Under the pieces are notes generated by a model that saw only the letters and a program-made list of their open reading frames with translations, was not told the origin of the DNA and did no database searches. A program made the translations under genes and the position numbers. Of a stretch of 64,000 nucleotides of DNA, positions 29,801 through 38,110 are shown one piece after another. The stretch covers positions 45,865-109,864 of the forward strand of contig NZ_JBQKUP010000024.1 of assembly GCF_052156535.1 (NCBI RefSeq), read 5' to 3'. This stretch comes from Nitrospira_E sp052156535 (lineage in GTDB: Bacteria > Nitrospirota > Nitrospiria > Nitrospirales > UBA8639). Each line of letters starts with the position of its first letter. Position 1 is the stretch's first letter.

Positions 29801-30295
29801 CTGGTATGTTCCTTCTTCAACCGATATATGCCCTTGGCTCGAAGAAGAAAACCTGTTTTCTGAGCTAGAACGTTCAAAGACAATCCTCTGTTTGCCATCT
29901 GCAACGATTAATCCCTCCGCAGTGCTGCCCTGAACAATCCGTTTTTGAAACGGACGAAATTTCCAGGTGAACGTCTCATCACTCTCAGCCTGTTGGTTCA
30001 CCCAGTCTCGTGATACTTCTACCCGCACAGATTGAAACTGAACAACGAGATCGACCTCCTTGGTTTCGAACATTCCTGTCAATGGGTTTACTGCAGCGAG
30101 TAAAGAAGAAGGAAGAAAGAAAGGTATGAGAGTCAGGAGCAATCCCCTTAGACCGGGCCCAAAGAATTTGGTATGTAAGAAGGGTGAGATCACGGACATT
30201 GGGAAGATCGGTTGAGTTTCGGAGATTGAACCTATTATAGGATGGCCAAGAGTCCCCACACGTCTTTTTGAAAATGCTGGCTGTTGATCGATCAT
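23864..30295 (-). CDS. Giant Rhs/YD-repeat protein with Sec signal and ~960-residue C-terminal region
   Basis: This 2143-residue Rhs-family protein starts with a Sec-type hydrophobic leader (~50-67, ending SSLLAA). Residues ~200-1100 are long arrays of YD repeats (Y.YD..GRL). The Rhs core follows with RYYSPNLGVFLSPDP (~1145) and the PxxxxDPLGL autoprotease-type site (PINLVDPLGL, ~1180). The ~960 residues after it are far longer than the usual 80-200-residue toxin tip. They contain a glycine-rich hydrophobic segment, long Ala/Gln-rich coiled coils, a disordered region and a last Cys-rich domain (CNTKYG..., then CACKKSKC). No known toxin motif or small immunity gene was seen. There is no PAAR or VgrG, so export is probably Sec-dependent. 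AGGAGA eight bases before ATG 30295 supports the start. Confidence 0.9.
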   Translation of the reverse strand: MIDQQPAFSKRRVGTLGHPIIGSISETQPIFPMSVISPFLHTKFFGPGLRGLLLTLIPFFLPSSLLAAVNPLTGMFETKEVDLVVQFQSVRVEVSRDWVNQQAESDETFTWKFRPFQKRIVQGSTAEGLIVADGKQRIVFERSSSENRFSSSSQGHISVEEGTYQWLKQNGIIERYAPDGSLRMLQYPNGKTLKITSEGIGMHMPGVKDKSLLHVNYNPHGQINKILAYNGVSSSYSYNSEGLLESSTNQNNLTTHYKYDEQGRLDRIVYQTGDFVKISYFESTGLVKAVRKKDGVTTYTYVQEETGRITKTIIEGPVGIQQKEVLPDNSGGILVRSTNPGGYLTEELYTPRGLLVSYKDAKGHSVTYTYDNLNRLSTIFYPDQSSVRYTYLGETSLIAKTVLPNGSVLHQTYNDQLQLIKVAGPGKSETSYSYNEWGLPQSIVQGKDKKRITTLEYDEQGFLTAQHDALGRTTRYQWNNQGQLVAFNDPLGRTREFQYNQFGQLENILQSSQFILSRTYDDQLRITKERDAKGLITRFEYLPEGNLKAITYPNGAGDQFEYDQKGELATIVDSAGKRIQLDVGDHEGLQSKDQERGTPARQYDPFKNLIKETAQDGSISQWQFDSMNRLEGILLPGGKVQTYHYGKGGNLLSEKNVQGDEKHYVYDEAGNLIKVILPNGEETTYDMDPQGTGLVLAAHTADGRTYQYEYDLGERLVQTTFPWGEHIRYTYDAADRLTQKTSSNSATISYAYDDFDRITKVVTSDEAEQEFTYDARGNLIRIKGPEYEKHLTYNEFNELTSEKYPLRGKTVHYTYNHLGNRISLEVPGHLKVTYKYDLRGNLQKISFGPNKTITFSYDSQNRKRTVKYPNGVSIRYHYHPTDLVSQITFLDQHGKEIQRQQYEYDDLRRVITIKDLKGTSRQYRYDVNGQLIQSVQGTQTRTFHYAPLSKRLVDIHGEDVKLFQYNQAGQLVGKSTHSMKYDGSGNLTKIIDNDEESHFRFNAAGMLTTIQTPTETVQYVYSPEGQRIRKQVGHTKTSYLYDGKNLLMVLDKDHNPLQTFIQGNFIDSPLVMLQKDEAYYFLPDQQGSTIGLVNDQGEVTTRYAYEPFGSMTRKGKDLENPLTFTGRFYDRESQFYYYRARYYSPNLGVFLSPDPYPKKFEYPETFNDYVYVQNDPINLVDPLGLIGAETGAHFINTYLPAFTEPTLLGGPGSNPTAFWQRMAEDYRWLHQNVGPQAAERFRGMMNRGLYDMLPKRSPPRPGMLQRAWEGATNMANRLLNGARGVASGMGNAAQRARILLRGGNTLQVAPSVGTGTPTGVARPTMAAPQPTVMNQPPGAGALPPSSPGATMLTEGQSSFQSPSLINRLNQPVSGGRIVGGILGGALIGYDVGSQYAEQARQEGRSVTAGEYAQSAAWSATRAVAAVLTLGGSEAAMTLATAIQEGVAANAAEEEKGQALQAARQTQRQAADKIQAFAQQATALAGEGRAFQPAQSTAIQQAKIQYENAQGKLAVLEGMQTPADFNAACGTCQAKIDQLITLKADAEGYRDPLIKNRDLAKERRGLVCQDPHQADASSHVQMASGAASLAQGNVQAIQRFATQAPALQSEITQCLASIEANTTALRDLQTSSGPVDAIITEISSLADQARAFGAEARSFQGKCQQHQSRMARIDNIAKATPDQIVIQISGADGPHEIIPTAGAKATISNAVGDLNSTCDQISVDATKGDTYGNYADAIAQSAKEKAVSYKAKLEAQTVHACAAGPLPPGIVADLQALSGAAEVLASYAATDAGEAQRCLAKAQQANPSDQPSSGGSQQGDDLLAGFPDAPGDAPPANDGPITPEQAAAVEGFGENGSTGHLPPSDPDQMVSGDSNDTPPVDIAAVAQADKDQDEARNRDREGIQRDTDRQADNDRQRINQQNAQDRQTQDAAAQQGVAQAQAQGQMMIDQTNQNADPIMSSQDMAGAINTIQQEGDDKVQAIDDQIRQGLGGSGQGAGGSGSTRQPLPPPPSMGTGPVDTAVVQCNTKYGSGGDNPGFFTIDFNGATGVAQFVYDTESIKDEMEVNAGGASFNTTCRSNGEKVPITIPSPNTPVTVTVKPNCACKKSKCTGTSWSFTFHCPNQAGSPNGGLLPRGNPTGGLFGQ

Positions 30296-30456
30296 GCTGA
30301 CATCTCCTGGACTGCCGGAGTTTTTTAGAAATTTTAAAATCGATTCTTAAGGGATTCTTTTTCCTTTATTTTAAAATCATGTCCCAGGGCACGACCCAGG
30401 CATAATCATTGTACCGGCCCTCCTTTGCATAAAGGTGGCAGGTGTAAATAATTTTA

Positions 30457-32736
30457 TTATGTTTTTCGACGAAGAATTAACACTCCCATTTTGTCATAAA
30501 TATATTGATGGGCATGTTGTACGGTGGGAGCTCCAAGATCGGCGGTGGAATACATATACCGCATATAATTCTCAATGGCCTCCTGCTCCAATCCATGCTC
30601 TTCGGCTTTTTTCCCTTTTTCATAGTAGGATTCAGAAAAATTAGCCATTTTATCCTCGATGGCCTGAGCGGCCCCTTCAATGGCTTGGGCTAGGAGCTTC
30701 TGAAGAAATTCTTCTTTGGCGGGCAATTCATTAGGGTCACTATTGACCCCTTTCCCGGGATCCCCCTGTACGTAGCGGTCTAGAATTTCATCGGTTTTAG
30801 TAATGGTTTTCGAATCTCCCACTTCAGAGGTGGTGAAATTCACAAGGCGATAGGCCAGCATCACCTCTCCTTCTAATTTGAGATCATAAATGGGGTAGCG
30901 AAAACTATCAGTAATTTCTTCTTCAAGTGTGGGAGGGGTGCGGGCAAGCTCATCCTCCGAAAATCGTAATCGATTTTGTGCATCTGTAAGCCGCGAACGT
31001 GCCGCACTCACTCCGGCCACTGAACCCAGCCCCTGCAGAATGCTTCCGATGGCCATCGGGGCTTGACTTTTTGGAGATCCTGGCGATTGGTTCAGTTGCT
31101 GCTGCGTTGCCATCATGTTGGCTTGACTCTGTTTGGATTGGACTTCTGCGTTGGTCAATTCCTGTTGGGCAAGGACCATATCCTGTCGAGCCGAGCCGAC
31201 GGCCTGTCTTCTCGGTTCATAATCAGGGTTCGGGACCAATCGGGTCCCGCTGACATAGGTGGAGCTGCCGAATGTCGGTTGATCTCTCCCGATTTCATTG
31301 ACTCTGGCCCTCAGGACTTCGCCGAAAATTCCTCCATGCGCACCCTTTATTTTTTTAACCTGTGGACTGGTGGACGGATCCAAGAACCCCTGTCCAAGAG
31401 CCTGCTCCTGTAGAATTTGATCTATCACCTCTCGGTCAAGCAGGGTCAAATTTTTCAGTCTTTTCGAGTTTCGCAAACGATCTAATAGTTGATTGTAGAC
31501 CACCCCTCCGGCACCAGACTCGGAGGATTTATTGTCAAAGTGCACGGCTATCCGCAGTTGGACTTCTTCCAACAGCATTTTTTTGACCAGGGCGATTTTC
31601 TCTTCTAGGTCCTGGTATTGGGAATCATGCTGTTCACGAACGATTAAATAATTTGCTAGAGCCAATCCCAGACGAGTACGATCCTCTTGCCGCATAAGTG
31701 AGTCGGCTTTCGTGTAATAGGTCGCTGACAAATTTCCTTGAAGTTCCGATAGCAGGGATTCCACATTGAGATATCCTGGCTTGAGCTGGGATATTCGAGA
31801 GAGCTTGTCCCTCGCTCCCTGTAAATTCCCTGTATTCTGATCTTGAATGGCTTCGTTGTATAGGATATCCGTCCACTGGTCGACCAAGTGGGATTGGAAT
31901 TTTTTCATTTCCGGGTTCTGTGGCTCCAATTCCAGACTTTTTTGCATTTCTTCATAGGCCAGAAAATACTTATTCTGGTCCCAGGCTTGTTTAGCTAACA
32001 ACAAATGATGTCGCGCCTTATTCTTCAGGCTGATAGCGGAATTTTGGTCATACTCAGAGGCTTTTTGAATTTCCTGGGCCGCCTCTTGAAAGTCTTGCTG
32101 ATGAAGATGTGCATCAGATCGACCTTCATGGTATTCGGAAGCTTGTTGGCGGGTATGCTGAATGTGGGTGGCCAATTCCGGAAATGAGGACTCGTAGCGT
32201 TTCATCGATTCCAGCCCCCTGATACTCTGATCCCATTGTTTCGACTCCTCCCCTTCCTGGACGAGCCGGTGTATCTCTCCTTTTAACTTGGCGTATTTCT
32301 CTTTTTCTTGTTGATATCGTGTGGCATAGGTGGTGTTGGCCGGTTGGTAAGATGTGGCTTTTTCGAAAGCGATTAAGGCCCCATTGATTTCGTGCTTCTC
32401 TGTCAGCGCTTTGCCCCGTGCAAAATGTTGGGCTGCGGCAAGGGATTTGGCTTGAGCCAAATCAGTTTGAATCCTGGTGTCGTCCGGGTTCTCTTTTAAT
32501 GCTTCCTCAAATTTCAAAATAGCCTGATCATAGGCTTGAGCTTCTAAATAGGTTTTTCCTGCTTCATAAGCCTCGTCATTCCCCAGTCCAATTGCTGATG
32601 TCGCATTGTCTATGCCCTCCGTGAGGGTTGTAGTGGCCCCATCGAAGCTCTCCTTTATTGACCCGCACCCACTTCCAAACAGCACCAATAAGAGACCAAC
32701 GATTATGCGAGTGGCAATCCGTCCTTGATTATTCAT
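30457..32736 (-). CDS. TPR-repeat lipoprotein with CsgG-like domain
   Basis: This ~759-residue lipoprotein has the signal LLLVLFGSGCGS (Cys ~23). TPR-like helical repeats fill ~50-330 (for example AYDQAILKFEEALKENPDD and ALIAFEKATSYQP). A CsgG-like domain follows from ~385 (LRIAVHFDNKSS, then LLDREVIDQILQEQ), a Gln-rich coiled coil near 510-560, and a last helical TPR-like end (EQEAIENYMRYMYS). CsgG-like domains form or assist outer-membrane secretion pores. The ATG at 32736 is chosen for GGGAGA just upstream. It lies 161 bases upstream of the Rhs gene, so it may be the outer-membrane partner that carries the Rhs protein. Confidence 0.82.
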   Translation of the reverse strand: MNNQGRIATRIIVGLLLVLFGSGCGSIKESFDGATTTLTEGIDNATSAIGLGNDEAYEAGKTYLEAQAYDQAILKFEEALKENPDDTRIQTDLAQAKSLAAAQHFARGKALTEKHEINGALIAFEKATSYQPANTTYATRYQQEKEKYAKLKGEIHRLVQEGEESKQWDQSIRGLESMKRYESSFPELATHIQHTRQQASEYHEGRSDAHLHQQDFQEAAQEIQKASEYDQNSAISLKNKARHHLLLAKQAWDQNKYFLAYEEMQKSLELEPQNPEMKKFQSHLVDQWTDILYNEAIQDQNTGNLQGARDKLSRISQLKPGYLNVESLLSELQGNLSATYYTKADSLMRQEDRTRLGLALANYLIVREQHDSQYQDLEEKIALVKKMLLEEVQLRIAVHFDNKSSESGAGGVVYNQLLDRLRNSKRLKNLTLLDREVIDQILQEQALGQGFLDPSTSPQVKKIKGAHGGIFGEVLRARVNEIGRDQPTFGSSTYVSGTRLVPNPDYEPRRQAVGSARQDMVLAQQELTNAEVQSKQSQANMMATQQQLNQSPGSPKSQAPMAIGSILQGLGSVAGVSAARSRLTDAQNRLRFSEDELARTPPTLEEEITDSFRYPIYDLKLEGEVMLAYRLVNFTTSEVGDSKTITKTDEILDRYVQGDPGKGVNSDPNELPAKEEFLQKLLAQAIEGAAQAIEDKMANFSESYYEKGKKAEEHGLEQEAIENYMRYMYSTADLGAPTVQHAHQYIYDKMGVLILRRKT

Positions 32737-32843
32737 CACTTTCTCCCATACCAAAATTAGGGCTTAGGGTTTCTAGAAAAATGAAAAACATTTCCTCTCT
32801 GCAGCTCCTTAGGCCGAGAAGGTGGAGTTTAGAAGTGTTGTCC

Positions 32844-35015
32844 CTATTGCAGAATAAACTCCTCAGATTTCGTGGGCTCTTCTTTTTCCGGATCTGAAGG
32901 TTTGTTTGACGGGTCCCCACTAACGAATTGCTTTGGCACGCTGACCGTTACTTGAATCGCTCCAGTGGAAAGTGATTCGATCCGTTCAATGCGAAGAGCG
33001 TTTTTCAGTTGGATTTTCGTGAATCCGGTTTTCACGGTCAATTCCTCCAAGGCTTGCTGGAGAGCTGATTCCTGGGCTAAGTGTTGTGATTCTGTCGCAT
33101 CTTTGGAGCCCTCATGAGGAGGGAAAGCGGACTTGGTTAGAAAAAATCGTTCCTCCTTGACCAAGCCGGTTGGATAAAACCGGAAAACCTGGATATGCTC
33201 GGAATGAAAATCCGCTACATAGACCTTTTCTTGGAACGCGGCAATCGAAGACAACGTGGGGAAATTTCCTGGTTGGAGCTCTGTAGGCCCCCCAAATGAA
33301 AACCCGAATATCTGCTTTTCTGCTGATGTACCAAACATGAAGATAAGGTGGCCTTGAGAATCAAACACTTGAATCCGATGATTTCCCCGATCGGCCACGT
33401 AGAGATTGTCCTGTTCGTCCACGGTGATATCAACGGGCTCCAGGAATTGGCCTGGGTTCCGGCCCTTTGATCCGATCACCTTTATAAACTGTCCTTCTTC
33501 CTCGAACAGTTGCACTCGGTGATTGTTGGCATCTAACACATACACCTGGTGTTGTGCGTTGATTGCTAGAGATGTTGGATTATTAAATTTTCCATGTTCC
33601 GGTGTCTGTGGTGTAATTTTGTCACTTTCCTGGCCAAAACTCGTGAGAAAAATGCCCTCCCTATTAAAAATTTGTATTCGATGGTTTTCCGTATCGGCCA
33701 CATAGATTAAATTTTTCTTGCTGATGGCAATACCGGCCGGTTCATCGAATTGTCCTGTTTTTTCTCCTGATTTGCCAAATTGGTTTAAAGAGGCCCCTTC
33801 TGGATCGAGTAGTTGCACACGATCATTGCCGGTATCCGCTACCGCCAACATTCCATCTGCAGAGGCTGTCAAAGCCATGGGAGCATCAAATTCCCCTGGT
33901 TTACTTCCTTTCCTTCCGTATACCTGATTTGGGGAGCCGATTCGCAGAATATGATCCCGCTCCTGAGAGAGAACATGCAGACCTTTTGTTGGGACATAAA
34001 AAAGGTCTGTGATGGCCTCCTCAGCCTTGAGTAGGGACTCGAATTCGATAATCGGCGGAGATTGGGTTTGAACCATCATGGGGTGCTTCTGACTTCCTGC
34101 CACATGAAACACTTGCACCCGATGATTATCGGAATCGGCGATATAGATATTCCCGTGTTCATCAGGGGCCAAACCGCTGGGCTCATCGAATTGGCCCCGT
34201 CCTTCACCCCCTGATCCAAAGGTCACCAGGAGGCTACCTTTTGTATCCACTTTTTTAATGCTGTGATCGGATCGTTCGCTGATATACACATCTCCTTTTA
34301 TGTCTACGGCCATGCCTCTTCCCGAATTGAGGAAGTCAGGCTTCTGGACGGATTGAAAGACCCATTCCCGCTTTTGCGTATGGGGATAAATTTTGACAAT
34401 TTCCGGTTTGCCTGGCATCAAGGCAAATACATTTCCTTCTGGATCGATGGCAATATCTGATGGGGCATTGTCTATTGAAAAGGCCTGCAAAAAAATGCCG
34501 CGATAGCTGAATTTTTGAATCCGTTGGTTTTTTCGGTCGGCTACGAAGATCATTCCAAATTGATCGATGGCCAACCCGGATGGATTATTTAACTGGCCCG
34601 GTTGATTGCCGGAGGATCCGAAGTGAAATAAAAGTTTCCCAGAAGCATCGAAGGCCTGAATCCTGTCATTTTCTGTGTCCGCCACAAACACCTGGCCTTT
34701 TGGAGAAATGGCAAGTGATTCGGGCTCGTCCAATTGGCCGGGGTCGGAACCTGGTCTCCCAAAGTCGAATTTAGGTTTCCCGGAAGCATCAAAGACAAAA
34801 ACCTTAGAAGCTTCTTTGTCTAACACATACACATCGCCATTCACGGCAAGGGCGACGTCGACGGGTTCTTGAAGTCCCGCGCGAAATTCTTGGACGTACT
34901 CCACTTTTTCAAATCCTAAAGATTGGTAAGGAGCTATAAGGACGCCAGTCAACAGAAGAACGCTGAAGGTGCTTGAAAGATAAAAGCTGGAAAGTGGGAG
35001 GAAAATATTTTTCAA
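32844..35015 (-). CDS. Exported NHL-repeat beta-propeller protein
   Basis: This 723-residue protein has a Sec signal (LLLTGVLIAPYQS) and at least ten NHL repeats between ~40 and 600, each with the pattern GQ...P.G(I/L)A.......VAD..N.RIQ.F. They form one or two beta-propellers, which usually bind proteins or glycans. The last ~70 residues contain LAQESALQQALEE and GAIQVTVSV, which resemble the N-terminal domain of the FlgT-like protein at the other end of this gene run. It starts at TTG 35015 with GAGG six bases upstream. It is first in the four-gene run, so the promoter should lie just upstream. Confidence 0.88.
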   Translation of the reverse strand: MKNIFLPLSSFYLSSTFSVLLLTGVLIAPYQSLGFEKVEYVQEFRAGLQEPVDVALAVNGDVYVLDKEASKVFVFDASGKPKFDFGRPGSDPGQLDEPESLAISPKGQVFVADTENDRIQAFDASGKLLFHFGSSGNQPGQLNNPSGLAIDQFGMIFVADRKNQRIQKFSYRGIFLQAFSIDNAPSDIAIDPEGNVFALMPGKPEIVKIYPHTQKREWVFQSVQKPDFLNSGRGMAVDIKGDVYISERSDHSIKKVDTKGSLLVTFGSGGEGRGQFDEPSGLAPDEHGNIYIADSDNHRVQVFHVAGSQKHPMMVQTQSPPIIEFESLLKAEEAITDLFYVPTKGLHVLSQERDHILRIGSPNQVYGRKGSKPGEFDAPMALTASADGMLAVADTGNDRVQLLDPEGASLNQFGKSGEKTGQFDEPAGIAISKKNLIYVADTENHRIQIFNREGIFLTSFGQESDKITPQTPEHGKFNNPTSLAINAQHQVYVLDANNHRVQLFEEEGQFIKVIGSKGRNPGQFLEPVDITVDEQDNLYVADRGNHRIQVFDSQGHLIFMFGTSAEKQIFGFSFGGPTELQPGNFPTLSSIAAFQEKVYVADFHSEHIQVFRFYPTGLVKEERFFLTKSAFPPHEGSKDATESQHLAQESALQQALEELTVKTGFTKIQLKNALRIERIESLSTGAIQVTVSVPKQFVSGDPSNKPSDPEKEEPTKSEEFILQ

Positions 35016-35526
35016 AGGAGTCCTCTTTGCGATTTCTTCAACGGAATACTGACAATTTGGAGAAACTCGCTAAGAGGGAACGCCGGACTCACATGCCGGA
35101 GTGGCTTAAGGAGACCAACTTGTGATTAATGCCCAAGAAACCCTTCCTGTCTCCATCCAGGAAAATTCCCTCACAAGAGTGAATGTTTCGTTTCCTCTGG
35201 ATTTTACGAATTGAAGGCTGGAATCACAAGGGAAAATGCGGCTTTTTTTGAACACCAAATAATTTTTGCTCGTGGGGTGTGAAGCCGGGACACATAGATT
35301 CCCTCCTCCTACTGAGGGGGAAACTCGTTCAATCAGTGACGGTATGCTCCCTCCTATTTCGAATAATCTGCGATCTTTTGTCCATTATTCCCCGATTGCC
35401 GGGATAGGTGGGGTGATTTTTCGAAGGCAGCCCGTGACTTGATTAGACGGAATTTGTCTGAAAGAAGGGCAATACCTCTCCAGAAAGTGATCGAAGATTA
35501 TTGCCACTGACCGGGCCAGGGCTACA
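35016..35526. other. Upstream region of the NHL/Rhs gene run
   Basis: About 510 bases lie between the NHL gene start and the subtilase stop, both on the minus strand. They should include the promoter of the exported-protein run. No repeat, operator or terminator could be assigned by eye. Confidence 0.35.
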
Positions 35527-37494
35527 TCAGAAAATCAGGGTCACTGAAAACTGTAAGATGCGCCCGGTATCAAGTTTCTCTTTATCCTGAACCGTCAGTG
35601 ACCATTTTCCCTTTGGGTTTTTGCCGACGAATGCCAGGAGGTCCGGTGTCGTGGTGACATCATAGATGGTGTGAATATTATCTGTGCCGCCTCCAATTCG
35701 ATTATGAAGCAAAATGGACGATACTCCTGTTGAATTGGGGGGTACCACCTTAATGATCAAATCACCGATATACGAATGCTCAATATCCACTCCGATCTTG
35801 ACGGAGGTGAGCGGGGTGGTCTCGGCCACTTGAAGAGAGAGTTGTGACGTTTGAAGGTCGCGAATGGGAATGATGGCGGTCGAGGTATGAACAGTGGTAG
35901 GAGTCGGAATGGCCGGTGCAGCCAATTCTACCGCGCGTTTGGCATTGATCCGGCCATACCCATATAAGGTGCTATGCCCGTTGGTGTCATATTTGCCAGC
36001 GCTTGGATCAATTTGATCACACGAGCGTTTGAGCAGATCTTTGACTTCATCCCATCGCAGGGAGGGGTTGCGAGCAAGAATGAGGGCGGCCACCCCTGCG
36101 ACACCGGGACATGCGCTTGATGTGCCGCCAAAATCGTTCACATAATTGCCTGCCGCATCGCCTCGACTGACTTGTCCGGGATTATATCCTGCTGATGCTG
36201 AGCGATCGGTGGTCCAGATTCCCGGAATGGGGAGAATGGTATCGTTGCTGGGAAAGGTACACCAAATAGCCTTGCCGAAATCACTATAGGCACTCCTTTT
36301 CCCTTTGGCGTGGCAGGCGGCCACGGCAATTACTTTTTCATAACTGGCATAACCATCGTTATCGACACTTTCATTGCCGTTTCCGGCAGCCCAGGTGATC
36401 ACACACCCTTTTCCGTTGCGCCCATTCGCGACGGCCCAATCAATAGCAAGGCGAGTGGAATCCGGCAGGGGAACGACGGTGTGATGGAGCGGATCGCGTG
36501 GATCCCACCAGGCGCCATCCTCCGGCCCCCAGCTACAGGAAATAACATCCGCGCCATGTTGGGCGGCCCAGATAAATGCATCAGCCTCGGCCTGTGAGCC
36601 TAAAGGGGATACATACCGGATGGCCATCAATCGGGCTTTGGGAGCGACCCCTGCGGCACCATGAAAACCGTTGCCGATGGCGACGCCTGCACAGGCGGTT
36701 CCATGATTATCCCGGCTGCCGGGTCGAGGATCGTCCGTGGCGCGTGTCACGTCGCGAGGAGCGACAAGTTTTCCTGAACCGGCAAACTCTTCGTGATCAA
36801 GATCCATGCCGTCATCAATGATTGCGACAGTGATATTTTCTCCCTCACTGAGTGGCCAGGCGGCCTCCACGTTGGCATGGGCATCATAGACCGTTCCATC
36901 AATCGTGGTCTTTCTCAGGTGCCATTGTTGTGGGAAGGCTGTGCGCCATCCCATTTGTCGGACAAGTTCAGGGTGACAGAGCTCCACATGTTTATGCCGC
37001 AAGAGACTCTCGGCTATGGCAAACACTTCCTGTCCTGTGCCCTCGGGCGCTTCGATAAAGAAGGTATTGCGAGCATATTCCAACACCCGTTTGATTCCAA
37101 GTCCGGAGGCTTTTAGGATTTTTCGACAAGTGGATTCCGCCAGGTCATCATCAAATTTAGCGAAAAGATTTTCGGTGTACAGAACAGGTTGTTTTGATTG
37201 AGGATCGACCAGGACCCGTCCGGCAAATTGAACGTCTTTTACGGATTGTATGGTGGTGCGGATGGCCCCTCGCGCGCTCGCGCGTTGAACGGTTTGGGGA
37301 TATCGAAAGATTTCCACGCCGGCATTGTGAAACCGGTGCACGGGCTCAAGATTGTCCAGTGCCTGTCGAGCCCGCGTTGACTGGGCGGCGGCTTCCAATG
37401 GTCGACGACTCTGCGTTCGCACGACCACGAGCTCTTCATCGGTTTTCAGTTTGAATGCTTTCCCGTTTTGTCCTCCATAACGAAATGACAGCAT
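35527..37494 (-). CDS. S8 subtilisin-like serine protease with C-terminal P-domain, no signal peptide
   Basis: The protein has 655 residues: an N-terminal propeptide-like region (~1-190), a subtilisin catalytic domain with Asp in VAIIDDGMD (~222), His in DNHGTACAG (~262) and Ser in GGTSSACPG (~458), and a P/proprotein-convertase domain (~535-655: LQVAETTPLTSVKIGVDIEHSYIGDLII). All three catalytic residues are present. No signal peptide is seen, which is unusual for a subtilase with a P-domain; it may be released by another route or act in the cytoplasm. AAGGAG six bases before the ATG fixes the start. A divergent gene encodes a protein similar to the propeptide region. Confidence 0.92.
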   Translation of the reverse strand: MLSFRYGGQNGKAFKLKTDEELVVVRTQSRRPLEAAAQSTRARQALDNLEPVHRFHNAGVEIFRYPQTVQRASARGAIRTTIQSVKDVQFAGRVLVDPQSKQPVLYTENLFAKFDDDLAESTCRKILKASGLGIKRVLEYARNTFFIEAPEGTGQEVFAIAESLLRHKHVELCHPELVRQMGWRTAFPQQWHLRKTTIDGTVYDAHANVEAAWPLSEGENITVAIIDDGMDLDHEEFAGSGKLVAPRDVTRATDDPRPGSRDNHGTACAGVAIGNGFHGAAGVAPKARLMAIRYVSPLGSQAEADAFIWAAQHGADVISCSWGPEDGAWWDPRDPLHHTVVPLPDSTRLAIDWAVANGRNGKGCVITWAAGNGNESVDNDGYASYEKVIAVAACHAKGKRSAYSDFGKAIWCTFPSNDTILPIPGIWTTDRSASAGYNPGQVSRGDAAGNYVNDFGGTSSACPGVAGVAALILARNPSLRWDEVKDLLKRSCDQIDPSAGKYDTNGHSTLYGYGRINAKRAVELAAPAIPTPTTVHTSTAIIPIRDLQTSQLSLQVAETTPLTSVKIGVDIEHSYIGDLIIKVVPPNSTGVSSILLHNRIGGGTDNIHTIYDVTTTPDLLAFVGKNPKGKWSLTVQDKEKLDTGRILQFSVTLIF

Positions 37495-37564
37495 GGATGT
37501 TCTCCTTCTGTTTGACTACCCAATGATACGTGGACTTGCTTCGCATTCCTTCGTAGAATGGCTC

Positions 37565-38101
37565 ATGGCTATGAACGATCCCTTTTCTCAATTTCCCCTA
37601 AGGATAAGGGTAGAAGCCCAAGCATTGTCGCGTGTCTATGTTCGTGAATCTGACTGTTTTGCGATCCATGGGCCAGTGCCTCCGGCTTTGACCACTGCGG
37701 TTTTGTACGCTTTTGATGATCCGGTCATCAACGTGTGCCGGGGTGAGGTCCCGGCCTTGTCGGAGCTTCCTTCCGACTTGATAGTGACACCGGTCTATCG
37801 TCTTGAGCCCAATGGTCCGCAAGGAGTGCCGTCCGGCAATGTGTTTATTCGTTTCCGGTCCCAGGTTTCCGTCGAGGGTCGGCAACCAGAAATAGAAGCG
37901 TGCGGCTTCTCCATTCGTGAATCACTTTCCTATGCACCTCATGCGGCATGGCTTCGGAGCCAGGATGGAAATATTGCCACGGCGCTTAATGGTATTGCAA
38001 AGTTGCGTGATTTAAATGATATGGAACTGGTAGAACCGCAGATGTTGATGAGGCGAGTGCAGCGGTCATCCGACGGTTCCCCGTCGAATGTCCCACCTTA
38101 A
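37565..38101 (+). CDS. Propeptide-like protein divergent from the subtilase gene
   Basis: I recognise no named family in this ~178-residue cytoplasmic protein. It can be aligned by eye to residues ~85-165 of the neighbouring protease's propeptide region: SGNVFIRF against TENLFAKF, ALNGIAKLRDLNDMELVEPQMLMRR against IAESLLRHKHVELCHPELVRQM, with similar spacing. The longest frame starts at 37493, overlapping the protease start and its ribosome binding site, so an ATG at 37565 or 37571 is more likely. A stand-alone propeptide may act as an inhibitor or folding helper of the protease, but this rests on weak similarity and on position. Confidence 0.65.
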   Translation: MAMNDPFSQFPLRIRVEAQALSRVYVRESDCFAIHGPVPPALTTAVLYAFDDPVINVCRGEVPALSELPSDLIVTPVYRLEPNGPQGVPSGNVFIRFRSQVSVEGRQPEIEACGFSIRESLSYAPHAAWLRSQDGNIATALNGIAKLRDLNDMELVEPQMLMRRVQRSSDGSPSNVPP

Positions 38102-38110
38102 AGAATTTTT

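Noticed and set aside
23864..30295. Rhs protein as a type VI secretion or Tc-toxin component
   Set aside because: No PAAR, VgrG, TcA or TcB-type partner is present, and the protein has a Sec-type leader.
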